The position numbers and the translations under genes are program-made. 14,702 nt of DNA from JBAXTE01 sp964653595 (GTDB lineage Bacteria; Bacteroidota; Bacteroidia; Bacteroidales; WCHB1-69): positions 1 to 14,702 of the forward strand of contig CAZZHH010000075.1 of NCBI GenBank assembly GCA_964653595.1, read 5' to 3'. The notes below the pieces were generated by a model that made no database searches, was not told where the DNA came from, and saw only the letters and a list, made by a program, of their open reading frames with translations. Positions 1-7,561 of this stretch are shown here, piece by piece. The number at the start of each line of letters is the position of its first letter. The stretch's first letter is position 1.

Positions 1-820
1 ATGTATCTACACTCATACCTGCATTCACCCCAGTACGGAGGTATTCAAGTCCATCGGCAAGGGTATATGCCATTTCAATGTCACAAGTTGCACCTGCTTC
101 TTGCATGTGGTAACCTGAAATTGAAATAGAGTTGAATTTAGGCATGTTCTTCGAAGTGAACTCAAAGATATCTGCAATGATTTTCATGGAAGGAACTGGT
201 GGATAAATATAGGTATTACGCACCATGAATTCTTTCAGGATATCGTTTTGGATGGTTCCACTCAATTTGTCCATAGAAACACCTTGCTCTTCGGCTGCAA
301 CAATGTAGAAAGCCAAAATTGGCAATACGGCACCGTTCATGGTCATGGAAACCGACATCTTATCCAATGGAATCTGATCGAAAAGGATCTTCATATCCAA
401 GATTGAGTCGATGGCCACACCGGCTTTTCCAACATCGCCAACTACGCGTGGGTGGTCGGAGTCGTATCCGCGGTGAGTAGCCAAGTCGAATGCAACGGAA
501 AGTCCTTTTTGTCCCGCCGCCAAGTTACGACGATAAAATGCATTGGACTCCTCTGCAGTGGAGAAACCGGCGTACTGACGAACAGTCCATGGTTTCATCA
601 CATACATGGTTGAGTATGGTCCGCGAAGATATGGAGGAAGTCCGGCCGCATAATTCAAATGCTCCATGCCGGTAAGGTCGATGGGGGTATATACAGGCTT
701 AACTTCGATTTGTTCAGGGGTTAACCATGTTTCTGAATCAATCATTTCGTTTGCCCACTGCTCAAGATTTGGCTTAGCCACTTCTGAGCGATAATCTATT
801 TTGCTGAAATCTGGTTTCAT
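1..820 (-). CDS. mutB: Methylmalonyl-CoA mutase large (catalytic) subunit, N-terminal 273 residues, cut by window edge
   Basis: The reading frame starts at the ATG complementary to 818-820 (MKPDFSKIDY) and stays open to base 1. It encodes the N-terminal (beta/alpha)8 barrel of the adenosylcobalamin-dependent mutase that interconverts methylmalonyl-CoA and succinyl-CoA in cytoplasmic propionate/succinate metabolism. Recognisable blocks are RQYAGFST (81-88), SVSMTMNGAVLP (156-167), GTIQNDILKEFMVRNTYIYPP (188-208) and SISGYHMQEAGAT (233-245). By alignment from memory with the Propionibacterium enzyme (offset about 6), Y69, M72, Y83, R201, Y237 and H238 correspond to the substrate-contacting Tyr75, Met78, Tyr89, Arg207, Tyr243 and His244. 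The residue corresponding to Arg82 appears to be K76, a conservative change. The gene lies 197 bp downstream of mutA on the same strand and is presumably cotranscribed. The C-terminal B12-binding domain lies outside the window. Confidence 0.96.
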   Translation of the reverse strand, partial: MKPDFSKIDYRSEVAKPNLEQWANEMIDSETWLTPEQIEVKPVYTPIDLTGMEHLNYAAGLPPYLRGPYSTMYVMKPWTVRQYAGFSTAEESNAFYRRNLAAGQKGLSVAFDLATHRGYDSDHPRVVGDVGKAGVAIDSILDMKILFDQIPLDKMSVSMTMNGAVLPILAFYIVAAEEQGVSMDKLSGTIQNDILKEFMVRNTYIYPPVPSMKIIADIFEFTSKNMPKFNSISISGYHMQEAGATCDIEMAYTLADGLEYLRTGVNAGMSVDT

Positions 821-896
821 CTCTAATTTTTTTCTGATTGTTTGTTTATTGCTAATTCATTTATTAATGTTTGTTCATTCTGTTTGATTTTCAACA

Positions 897-957
897 TTTG
901 CCCCGACCCTAAAGGGTGTATTGAAAATCAATTTGTACCCTTTAGGGCCAGGGTAAT
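897..957. repeat. Stem-loop in the mutA-mutB spacer
   Basis: The arms CCCTAAAGGGT (907-917) and ACCCTTTAGGG (937-947) form an 11-bp perfect stem. Inside the loop, ATTGA/TCAAT can form a second short stem. Flanking CCCC and GGG tracts extend pairing imperfectly to about 897-957. Each arm is itself nearly palindromic. No T-run follows on the minus strand, so it does not look like an intrinsic terminator. It lies within the presumed mutA-mutB transcript, where an mRNA processing or stability role, or a dispersed intergenic repeat, are both possible. Confidence 0.75.
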
Positions 958-1017
958 CAAATTGGTTTTCAAAAGGCAAATCGTCAAAAATCAAAGAACA
1001 AATCATTAAATCTATGG

Positions 1018-2889
1018 CTATAATATCCCTAACTCTTTACTATACGCCGTTAATTTCTCCAAAACATTGGCACGTGCATGGATGAAATCATCCACTCCCG
1101 CTTGTTTAAGCTGATTGATGATTTCGGTAGGATTCCCTGCCACAATCACTTTCACGGCACTGTTTTTAGCTTTCATACCTTGAGCAATAACCGGAGCGAA
1201 CTCAGCATACTCTTCATCTGAACTGCAAATAACCACAATTCCTGATTTTGCGTTTAATGCGGCTTCTATACCCTCTTGAGGTGTTTTAAAACCAAGGTTG
1301 TCGATGATTTCGTATCCGGCACAACCGAAGAAACCAGCGCTAAACGAAGCTCTTGCTTTGCGCATGGCCAAACTTCCGATGGTCAGCAAAAATACGGATG
1401 GTTTGATTCCTTTTGCCTTGCTTTGTTTCTCGATAGACAAACGCAACTCTTCAAATGCTTTTGCGCCGCGATATGGTTTTAATCCTTCGTACTCTTTTGT
1501 GTAACATTTGTTGTACTCTTCGATTCTGTCCAACATGAATTCTGTAGGATTTGGGTATTGGTTGGTTCCCAAAATCGTAATTTTCCGGTTGGCGATATCC
1601 ATGTCGCGTTTTTGAGCTACTGCTTCAATGGTTTTTTTCACTTCCCCATCTAGTCCGAGCTTGATAAATCCGCCCTTGGCTTCAGTTTCCTGGAAAATTG
1701 CCCATGCTTTCTTGGCCAGATTATCGGTTAGTGTTTCTATGTAATAAGAACCAGCAGCTGGATCCACAATCTTGTCGAAATAAGATTCGTGTTTCAATAC
1801 CAACTGAACGTTGCGCGAGATTCTTCTGGAGAAATCATCATCTGTTTTAAACACCAGGTCGTATGCTTGAAGCGAAAGGCTGTTGGTTCCGCCAATCACA
1901 GCAGACATCCCTTCGGTGGTGCTTCTTAGCATGTTCACATTTGGATCGTACAACGATTTGTTCCAAATGGAACCGTTGGTATGAATATATATTTCCAAAT
2001 CATCACCGGCAACTCCGTATTGCGCTGCAATTTTGCTCCACAACATACGGAATGCCCTGAATTTGGCAATTTCCATAAAGTAGTTTGAACCCACCGACAT
2101 CGAGAACATAATGGTGTTGGCCACATTTTTAGCCGAAATGCCTTTTTCAATGGCATAGGCCATATACTCGTTTGCCCAAGCCAATCCATATCCCATTTCC
2201 TGGCTGATATTGGAACCGCTGTTGTGAATCAAATCGGTATTTACGGTAAGCGCTTTGAAATTAGGAATATCCAAAATCACCCGTTTCACCACGTGAATCA
2301 ACTCATTTAAATCATTATCTTGAGTAACATAGAACGATTTATGCAGCAACATGTAACAAATCGGATCGAAATCGATGCTACCGGTCACCTTCTCCATTTT
2401 GATATTTCTGTGTTTCAACTCGTTGACAAACAAATCGACAAACTCGGGATAAGAATTCACCTGTTTGAAACGAATTCCGACATTTTCGATGTCGATGTTG
2501 CCTAAAAGAGTTTTCATGCTGGCCGCATCCACCACTTTCGAAGCATTAAAGCTGACCACGGTTGCTCCACGGTTTATGGAATCAAGCGCGATGGCGTTGG
2601 CTTTAATAGGATCCGTCTCTTTGATAAACTGAACGATTTCCCAGTTGTTACCATCCGTTTTTTGTCCACGGACACATGTGCCAGCGTTTGGAAGCTGATT
2701 TAAGTACGTTAGTTCCGATAAATCTTCACTACGGTAGTATGGTTTAACGTCGAAACCCTCTTCGGTTTTCCATACCAGTTTTTTTTGATAATCGGCACCT
2801 TTCAAATCAGCAATAATGGTCGCTTCCCACTCTTGCGTTGATACTGCCGGAAACTCGCCGAACAAATTCTCGTTTTGTTTCAAATTCAT
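1018..2889 (-). CDS. mutA: Methylmalonyl-CoA mutase small subunit
   Basis: This is the 623-residue non-catalytic partner of the heterodimeric adenosylcobalamin-dependent methylmalonyl-CoA mutase, of normal family length. The start ATG is the complement of 2887-2889 and the stop is TAG at 1018-1020. The barrel part contains family-typical stretches such as LTVNTDLIHNSGSNISQEMG, FMEIAKFRAFRMLW, IHTNGSIWNKSLYDPNVNMLRST and DPAAGSYYIETLTD. The C-terminal flavodoxin-like domain (roughly residues 480-623, with FSAGFFGCAGYEIIDNLGFKT) lacks the cobalamin-ligating DxHxxG motif, as expected for the small subunit. It is first in the mutA-mutB order. A -7 box about 40 bp upstream probably drives it. GC content is visibly higher than in the accessory genes of the window. 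Confidence 0.97.
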   Translation of the reverse strand: MNLKQNENLFGEFPAVSTQEWEATIIADLKGADYQKKLVWKTEEGFDVKPYYRSEDLSELTYLNQLPNAGTCVRGQKTDGNNWEIVQFIKETDPIKANAIALDSINRGATVVSFNASKVVDAASMKTLLGNIDIENVGIRFKQVNSYPEFVDLFVNELKHRNIKMEKVTGSIDFDPICYMLLHKSFYVTQDNDLNELIHVVKRVILDIPNFKALTVNTDLIHNSGSNISQEMGYGLAWANEYMAYAIEKGISAKNVANTIMFSMSVGSNYFMEIAKFRAFRMLWSKIAAQYGVAGDDLEIYIHTNGSIWNKSLYDPNVNMLRSTTEGMSAVIGGTNSLSLQAYDLVFKTDDDFSRRISRNVQLVLKHESYFDKIVDPAAGSYYIETLTDNLAKKAWAIFQETEAKGGFIKLGLDGEVKKTIEAVAQKRDMDIANRKITILGTNQYPNPTEFMLDRIEEYNKCYTKEYEGLKPYRGAKAFEELRLSIEKQSKAKGIKPSVFLLTIGSLAMRKARASFSAGFFGCAGYEIIDNLGFKTPQEGIEAALNAKSGIVVICSSDEEYAEFAPVIAQGMKAKNSAVKVIVAGNPTEIINQLKQAGVDDFIHARANVLEKLTAYSKELGIL

Positions 2890-2929
2890 AATTCAACTTG
2901 TTTTGATATAATACTTACTGTTTTGGCGA

Positions 2930-2937
2930 CAAAATTA
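2930..2937 (-). promoter_or_regulatory. Putative -7 promoter box of mutA
   Basis: On the minus strand this reads TAATTTTG, an exact match to the Bacteroidota TAnnTTTG consensus. It would give a leader of roughly 30-35 nt before the mutA ATG. The -33 region (around 2957-2961) reads TGG followed by TTTTC rather than a clean TTG, so the -33 match is weak. Confidence 0.55.
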
Positions 2938-2952
2938 CAATAAAATTATGAG

Positions 2953-2989
2953 AAAACCATCGGTTTTATCGTCAAACCCCTCAGGTTTT
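2953..2989. promoter_or_regulatory. Two adjacent AAACC/GGTTT inverted repeats upstream of mutA
   Basis: The first is AAAACC-ATC-GGTTTT (2953-2967) and the second is AAACC-CCTCA-GGTTT (2974-2988). Their centres lie about 21 bp apart, close to two helical turns. The first overlaps the expected -33 region of the mutA promoter. They could form an operator, but the spacers differ (3 and 5 nt) and the sequence is simple, so this is tentative. Confidence 0.3.
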
Positions 2990-3178
2990 GAAAAGACAAA
3001 GAAATGTGCTTAATTGCGAGGGTTTAATCGGTGTTTTGAAAGAAATTTCCCACGTTTGACAAACTATTAGAATCGTATACCAAATGCACATTTAAGGAAT
3101 GTGTAAAATAGGTGAAGAGCTAATTCCCACAACCGAATATTTATTTTAGCCTTGAAAATCAGGTGTTTTTGCAAAATC

Positions 3179-3210
3179 TTTGCATTTAATAAGAAAATAC
3201 CCTAATTTTG
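3179..3210 (+). promoter_or_regulatory. Promoter of the toxin-antitoxin module (TTTG-N20-TAATTTTG)
   Basis: TTTG at 3179-3182 and TAATTTTG at 3203-3210 are separated by 20 bp, a textbook Bacteroidota -33/-7 pair. The predicted transcript start near 3217 lies inside the extended open frame that begins at the TTG of 3180. The antitoxin must therefore start further downstream, at the ATG of 3249, with a leader of about 32 nt. Confidence 0.7.
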
Positions 3211-3248
3211 TAATGATATTTAGGAAACTTCTACAAATAGTTATTCAA

Positions 3249-3533
3249 ATGGAGATAAATCCAACTTTATTTTGGGATGTGAATTTTGAAACCGCAGATT
3301 ATGAGAAACATGCGCAGTTCATCATTAATCGAGTATTAATGCGTGGAACAATTCACGATTGGACTGAAATAAAGGCTTTTTATGGAGTTGAAAGGATAAA
3401 GATGGAAGCACTCCAAATGAAATATCTAGATAATAAAACGCTCAGTTTTTGCAGCACCTATTTTAATATACCAAAACAAGAATTCAGATGTTACAATACT
3501 CCACAGTCGACCAAGGAACTTTGGAATTACTGA
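3249..3533 (+). CDS. DUF6922-type antitoxin of an AbiEii toxin pair
   Basis: This encodes a 94-residue soluble protein starting MEINPTLFWDVNFE. The P-LFWDV start, the I-RVL-x-G block (26-33), the YGVERI block (45-50) and the C-terminal IPKQEFRCY (74-82) match what I know of the small DUF6922 proteins found upstream of AbiEii-like nucleotidyltransferases in Bacteroidota. The open frame extends upstream to a TTG at 3180, but the promoter lies inside that extension, so I prefer the ATG at 3249. The last 46 bp overlap the toxin gene in another frame, indicating translational coupling. By family context it neutralises the toxin. The family name is from memory, and no DNA-binding motif is obvious. 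Confidence 0.8.
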   Translation: MEINPTLFWDVNFETADYEKHAQFIINRVLMRGTIHDWTEIKAFYGVERIKMEALQMKYLDNKTLSFCSTYFNIPKQEFRCYNTPQSTKELWNY

Positions 3534-4120
3534 AAAGTTTGATGCAACAGCCTTTTTTAAGTGATTACAATTTAGTTGGAGGGACTGCTTTGGCTCTTCA
3601 ATTAGGGCATAGAAAATCGATTGATTTAGATTTTTTCACCTCAATGGATATTGACACCATCATACTTGAAAATCAGTTAGAACAAATCTATAAGATTTCG
3701 GATGTGGCATCAAACAAGAACGGTCTTTCACTTTTCATTGAATATCCAGAGAAATCAAACAATATGGTGAAAGTCGATTTTGTGAAATATCAATATGGTT
3801 TATTGAGGAAATTGATTGTAATTGATGGGATCAGGCTACTTTCAATTGAAGATATTATTCCGATGAAGCTTTCAGCAGCCGCAAACAGAGGCACAAAGAA
3901 AGATTTTTTTGATCTCTATTTTCTTTTACAAGTATATAGCTTAAAGGAAATGATGAAACTATTTGAGCAAAAATTTTCAAATTTCAATAACTTTTATATT
4001 GTTAAAAGTCTAACTTATTTTGATGATGCCGAAAACGACATAGACCCAGTTTTAATGACCCCTTGTAGTTGGAGTGAAGTTAAAGATTATATAAGGCTCA
4101 AGACCCAAGAATTTCTGTAA
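3488..4120 (+). CDS. AbiEii-type nucleotidyltransferase toxin
   Basis: This is a 210-residue member of the AbiEii/AbiGii (DUF1814, DNA polymerase beta-like) nucleotidyltransferase family. Members inactivate growth by transferring nucleotides to RNA targets and often act in abortive phage defence. Visible motifs are VGGTALAL (30-37), SIDLDFF with the two metal-binding aspartates D46 and D48, KVDFV with a third acidic residue D97 (95-99), and the family-typical EDIIPMKLSAAANRGTKKDF into FDLYFLL (121-147), which carries K127. All catalytic motifs are present, so the protein is probably active. The start at 3488 lies within the antitoxin gene (46-bp overlap), the usual arrangement for such pairs. 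The target RNA cannot be read from the sequence. Confidence 0.92.
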   Translation: MLQYSTVDQGTLELLKSLMQQPFLSDYNLVGGTALALQLGHRKSIDLDFFTSMDIDTIILENQLEQIYKISDVASNKNGLSLFIEYPEKSNNMVKVDFVKYQYGLLRKLIVIDGIRLLSIEDIIPMKLSAAANRGTKKDFFDLYFLLQVYSLKEMMKLFEQKFSNFNNFYIVKSLTYFDDAENDIDPVLMTPCSWSEVKDYIRLKTQEFL

Positions 4121-4125
4121 TTAAA

Positions 4126-4266
4126 TCATTTGGAAATATCCTTCTCCAAAAAACAGTCCCAAACAATCTTTGCGATGTAGGAGATGATCTTTTCGTTGGT
4201 GGCTTCGTTCTCTTTCGAGTTGGAGACATACACGCAAATGGGGCTTATATCTGTGTTAATTCTTAT
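4126..4266 (-). pseudogene. 3' fragment of an unidentified gene
   Basis: A 47-codon minus-strand frame ends with TGA at 4126-4128 and is preceded by an in-frame TGA at 4267-4269. It reads IRINTDISPICVYVSNSKEN and continues to IAKIVWDCFLEKDISK. It looks like the C-terminal tail of a real protein with its 5' part missing, and it runs into the 3' end of the broken XRE gene. The segment 4142-4190 recurs at 9247-9295. I do not recognise the parent family. Confidence 0.55.
4142..4190. repeat. 49-bp direct repeat, copy 1
   Basis: The segment begins TTCTCCAAAAAACAGTCCC and ends GGAGATGATCT. It matches 9247-9295 over 49 bp with one difference (A here, C there). On the minus strand it encodes IISYIAKIVWDCFLEK, inside the gene fragment that ends at 4126. 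The two copies bracket about 5.1 kb holding the XRE pseudogene and the four lipoprotein genes. Confidence 0.9.
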
Positions 4267-4627
4267 TCAAAACCCCATTTAAGGTGTTTCTCAAATACTC
4301 AATTTCTCTTTGCAAGTCTGCTATTCGTTCCTCAAACTGTTTTCGTTCATTTACAGAAACTGTTTTATCATTATAAACACCACTGATGTTACCAACATGG
4401 TTGTTATAATTATTAATCGTTTGATCAGCATCAAATGTTATAGCTGATATTGGATCAACATCCAAAACATCACAAATCTGATTGAACCTGCTAAAAGTAA
4501 GTTTGGTAATGTTGTTTTCAATGTTGCTGTACGACTTGGTGGTCAAATCCAGTTTATTTGCCTCAAATTCCTAGCTAATATTTTTCAGCTCCCTGATTTT
4601 CCGTAATTTGGAGCCTAAATTCGTCAT
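4256..4627 (-). pseudogene. XRE-family HTH regulator with an in-frame TAG
   Basis: Read from the ATG at 4625-4627, the frame gives MTNLGSKLRKIRELKNIS, a TAG at 4571-4573 (codon 19), then EFEANKLDLTTKSYSNIENN and on to the stop at 4256. Total length is 123 codons. The residues around the stop are the first two helices of an XRE/Cro helix-turn-helix (RELKNIS-Q-EFxANKL is expected), so TAG most simply arose from CAG by one C-to-T change. The rest has a C-terminal coiled-coil-like stretch (ERKQFEERIADLQREIEYLR). Reinitiation at the TTG at 4544-4546 would lose half the HTH. The gene is convergent with the toxin gene and upstream of the lipoprotein cluster. It is probably inactive, unless the stop is a sequencing error or is suppressed. 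Confidence 0.85.
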
Positions 4628-4698
4628 TTTAGCTTGTTTTTCTATTTGCATTTTGTATGTTTTATTCAAACTTAAATTCAACCTAGATTTTTGAATAG

Positions 4699-4706
4699 CA
4701 AATATA
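4699..4706 (-). promoter_or_regulatory. Putative -7 box of the XRE pseudogene
   Basis: On the minus strand this reads TATATTTG, an exact TAnnTTTG match about 72 bp upstream of the broken gene's ATG. No clear TTG lies at the expected -33 spacing. Confidence 0.45.
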
Positions 4707-4831
4707 GCAATATTTTTTTAATAAATAAAAGCAATTTATCAGAAACAACTATTTTTAATAATACTACAATATTTGTTGTATTAATTCTTGCATTTGTAAT
4801 ATTTCACACCATATTATTAAAAATAATGTTA

Positions 4832-4839
4832 TACTTTTG
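4832..4839 (+). promoter_or_regulatory. Putative -7 box of the small lipoprotein operon
   Basis: TACTTTTG matches TAnnTTTG and gives a leader of about 75 nt before the ATG at 4923. Just upstream, at the -33 position, lies the inverted repeat ATTATT-AAA-AATAAT (4813-4827). It could be an operator but is pure AT. The rest of the 295-bp gap (4628-4922) is AT-rich, with nothing else I can support. Confidence 0.5.
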
Positions 4840-4922
4840 CAAAATAATTATAATTATTTTCACTTATGACAAGACGTTGTTGTAACATTAATCAATTCAA
4901 AAAATTAATTTAAGACAAAAAA

Positions 4923-5288
4923 ATGAAAAAAATGTTTATTTTTGTTGCAATTGCCGGGCTGGCTTTTGCATCATGTAAAAAAGAGGATCAGCTCAAGCCC
5001 AAAGACCCTGCATTATTAATTAATAATGAATCTTGGCATATATCAAAAAAAGGAGTTAGAATTGGTGGTCTAGTATGCAACGAGTTAACGAATGACGTAA
5101 CTGGGCAAAGGATGTATGAACCCACTGTTGATAATACTTCAAGTAAGGCACAAAGCACTATAGATTGGGAATGGAGTTTGATGACGATACAAGGAGTGGC
5201 AAGTTGTTCAGGTCAACTTGTTCCAGATTGTTACTGTACTCCACAAGGCGATATTATTCATAAACCAATTCCAGCACCAACAAAATAA
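4923..5288 (+). CDS. Small cysteine-containing lipoprotein, paralogue A
   Basis: This encodes a 121-residue secreted lipoprotein of unknown function. Residues 1-17 form a signal peptide ending FAS before the lipid-modified C18. The following KKED fits the K-(D/E)2 export signal that sends Bacteroidota lipoproteins to the cell surface. The mature part has four cysteines (C52, C95, C103, C105), three of them clustered near the C-terminus (SCSGQLVPDCYC). It shares a block with the next gene: VCNELTNDVTGQRMYE here against ICNQYINNSTGQILYE. It sits 4 bp before the next gene and upstream of two large thioredoxin-like lipoproteins, so its disulfides could be substrates of those, but this is inference. 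I recognise no named family. Confidence 0.8.
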   Translation: MKKMFIFVAIAGLAFASCKKEDQLKPKDPALLINNESWHISKKGVRIGGLVCNELTNDVTGQRMYEPTVDNTSSKAQSTIDWEWSLMTIQGVASCSGQLVPDCYCTPQGDIIHKPIPAPTK

Positions 5289-5292
5289 AAAA

Positions 5293-5664
5293 ATGAAAAA
5301 AACAACATGCTTATTATTAATAGTTGTAGGATTAATAATTTCAATTACATCTTGTAAAAAAGATGAACTACAAAAAACAACGAACAATAAATCAAATTTT
5401 GTACTATCAGACAAGAATATTCTTATTAATGGTTCAATTTGCAATCAGTACATTAACAATTCCACTGGTCAGATTTTATATGAAGAGATAGAGCCTAATA
5501 ATTCGACAAAAGAGGAAGTGGCATATACGAAACAATTAAAAGAGACAGTAGTTAGTGGCAGAAGTTATTATACATGCAACGATGCTGGAACAAATTGTCG
5601 TAAAAGTATTGCTGATGGTGATGAAATTCTAATTATTAAAAAAGGAGCAGTACCGACAAATTAA
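5293..5664 (+). CDS. Small cysteine-containing lipoprotein, paralogue B
   Basis: This is a 123-residue lipoprotein paralogous to the preceding one. I chose the ATG at 5293 because it gives a clean signal peptide (MKKTTCLLLIVVGLIISITS) with lipobox ITSC and acylated C21. The frame is open back to 5218, but that would overlap the previous gene. KKDE follows the cysteine, again a surface-export type sequence. Mature cysteines are C50, C95 and C102. The NNSTGQILYE block aligns with NDVTGQRMYE of paralogue A. The two are almost certainly cotranscribed, and a stem-loop follows 14 bp after the stop. Function is unknown. Confidence 0.78.
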   Translation: MKKTTCLLLIVVGLIISITSCKKDELQKTTNNKSNFVLSDKNILINGSICNQYINNSTGQILYEEIEPNNSTKEEVAYTKQLKETVVSGRSYYTCNDAGTNCRKSIADGDEILIIKKGAVPTN

Positions 5665-5677
5665 AGAATTTTTTTTC

Positions 5678-5721
5678 AACGGAGTGTATTGATTGTTAAT
5701 TAACGACCAATACATTCCGTT
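5678..5721 (+). terminator. Stem-loop after the small lipoprotein pair
   Basis: AACGGAGTGTATTG (5678-5691) pairs with CAATACATTCCGTT (5708-5721) over 14 positions with one G-T wobble, around a 16-nt loop. It starts 14 bp after the stop codon of paralogue B, where a terminator is expected. The T-run lies before the stem rather than after it, so as an intrinsic terminator it is atypical. It may instead act at the mRNA level. Confidence 0.55.
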
Positions 5722-5811
5722 AATTCATACACAATTAAAACTAGTTAATCTGTACTTTTTTGTTGCAAAAACATTCATTTTATTTGCATAAGTAAAAATT
5801 TAATAATTACA

Positions 5812-7488
5812 ATGAAAAAAATAATAATTGGCTCAATAATACTAATTATTGGTTATTTATCAGCTTGTAGTACCATGATAAACAATGATAAACAACTAAT
5901 CACACTTGGGAAACCAGAAATACTTGAAGAACATAATTTAGAACTACCAACAGGTGCTATCTCAATAAACGTGGGGAAAATTTTTGAAATGGAAGGGAAG
6001 CCCTTTTTATTTGCATACTTTTATCCAATATGTTCATTGTATATATATGATTTGACAGAAGATTCAATTTATTCAAAAATAAAGCTTGGCAACAGTTTAA
6101 TCTCAATAAATGATGTAGAATTTTACAATAAAGACTCTATCATGATTTATGGACATTCTGATAATTTCGAGAATGACAGCAATATACGGTGTATAAATAT
6201 TAAAGGAGATATTAAACATGTTTACCCCCTTATTCATCCAAGTATTATTTCATCAAAAAATCCTGCTAAAAACCTAATCTCAAGTAAATCCGAGATTTAT
6301 CCTTCTGCTCGTCTTCTGTTTGATAATAAAATATTCGTCACTTTTGATTATTCTTATTATAACATTAAAGGATGTCAAAAGAAATACCCTTTGGTTGGGT
6401 ATTATGATTTATTAAAAGATTCGTTGGTGATAAATCATGATATTTGGTATCCAGAAATAAACAATAATTGCTTTTACAAGCAAAGTGTTTACTATCAATT
6501 TTTTACTAACTTAAATGATGAAGGTAACATCGTGATCTCATTCGCATATACACCAACATTGATCGAATGGGACTATAAAAAAAATAAAATTCAAGAATAT
6601 CGAGTTGATTCAAAATTTATGTCATCAATACCTTTTTCAAATTCAGAAACCAACAAAGATTCAGATAACATAAATAATTTTGAAAATGGTCTATATTCAC
6701 CTGGCATTTCATCTGTGATGAATAATCAACAAAAGATTTATTTCAGATGTGTTATTTTGCCTAAAAAATACGGAAAAAGAAAAGTGTTAAGAGTTTTTTT
6801 CGATTCAAAATATCAATATTTAGGAGAAATGTTAATTGATGATAATATATATTATGAAACATACAAAGGAAAATATTATTCCTGTGATATTGAAAATAAC
6901 AAGCTAAATTTAAAATTCATCAAACCAACATTTATCCCATTTGAAGAAAATAAGTTGAAAATTAAATTAGATTCTATTGAAAAAATTGAAATTGCAAGAA
7001 AAAATAAAAAGAAAAATGAATTGTGCGAAATCGCAGGAAACAATCGGGATTTATTTACATATCAGAAAAATGATATCATTAAGTATCTTTTTAAAACACA
7101 GCAAATCCAAGACACTTCATTTTCTGTTGCCATTATCAACAAATCAGGTTGTGGCTCTTGCAATGAATATGTGTTGCAATTTTTAAAATATAATCAAGCC
7201 ACACTCTTCAATTTAAAATCACGTCCAATGTATTTACTTTATGTGAGTGAAAATGGAACAATTGAAGATATTGAAAATTATTTAGGTAATTATATACTTT
7301 TTGACAACAAGCACGTAAAAAAGGATATTTCTTCACTTTACATGAATTTCCATCCCTATCCTGACAAGAATCCTAGATTGGTTTTAGTTTCACATAATAA
7401 TGTATCATCTGATAAAATTTACTTACCCGATAATATTGAAAAATTACCCGATGATCTTATGAAATATTATGGCTTTGACTCTGAATAA
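5812..7488 (+). CDS. Lipoprotein with beta-propeller-like region and C-terminal thioredoxin-like domain (paralogue 1)
   Basis: This encodes a 558-residue lipoprotein. The signal peptide has a canonical LSAC lipobox with C19 acylated. Residues about 30-400 show repeated blade-like beta units, such as GKPFLFAYF..LYIYDL, YPLVGYYDLLKDSL, GNIVISFAYTPTLIEWDY and KVLRVFFDSKYQYLGE. They resemble the DUF4221/BF3164-type 6-bladed propeller lipoproteins of Bacteroidota (family recalled, not searched). After a charged helix (about 390-410), residues about 415-558 look thioredoxin-like. FSVAIINKSGCGSC puts a C447-G-S-C450 redox motif after a beta strand, and NPRLVLV could supply the cis-Pro strand. It is 49-73 bp from a close paralogue and downstream of two cysteine-bearing small lipoproteins. 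A weak -7-like TTTATTTG lies at 5779-5786. Activity is unknown; a surface or periplasmic disulfide/sensor role is inference. Confidence 0.8.
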   Translation: MKKIIIGSIILIIGYLSACSTMINNDKQLITLGKPEILEEHNLELPTGAISINVGKIFEMEGKPFLFAYFYPICSLYIYDLTEDSIYSKIKLGNSLISINDVEFYNKDSIMIYGHSDNFENDSNIRCINIKGDIKHVYPLIHPSIISSKNPAKNLISSKSEIYPSARLLFDNKIFVTFDYSYYNIKGCQKKYPLVGYYDLLKDSLVINHDIWYPEINNNCFYKQSVYYQFFTNLNDEGNIVISFAYTPTLIEWDYKKNKIQEYRVDSKFMSSIPFSNSETNKDSDNINNFENGLYSPGISSVMNNQQKIYFRCVILPKKYGKRKVLRVFFDSKYQYLGEMLIDDNIYYETYKGKYYSCDIENNKLNLKFIKPTFIPFEENKLKIKLDSIEKIEIARKNKKKNELCEIAGNNRDLFTYQKNDIIKYLFKTQQIQDTSFSVAIINKSGCGSCNEYVLQFLKYNQATLFNLKSRPMYLLYVSENGTIEDIENYLGNYILFDNKHVKKDISSLYMNFHPYPDKNPRLVLVSHNNVSSDKIYLPDNIEKLPDDLMKYYGFDSE

Positions 7489-7561
7489 TTCATTGATGCA
7501 AAAAAAGACAGTTTAAATACATAATAATTAATAGACAATGAATCTCATCTATAAACAACTA

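Noticed and set aside
490..675. Plus-strand frame opposite mutB
   Set aside because: It lies wholly antisense to the clearly coding mutB frame and shows no domain or signal.
1935..2189. Second minus-strand frame inside mutA
   Set aside because: Out-of-frame shadow of mutA, which is coding throughout.
4571..4573. Alternative genetic code (TAG or TGA as sense)
   Set aside because: TAG ends mutA and TGA ends the antitoxin gene at positions that fit their families, so the standard bacterial code applies.
4691..4885. Plus-strand 64-codon hydrophobic frame starting with TTG
   Set aside because: It lies in an AT-rich promoter region, overlaps the -7 boxes of both flanking genes, and its Ile/Phe-rich content is what poly-A/T DNA gives by chance.
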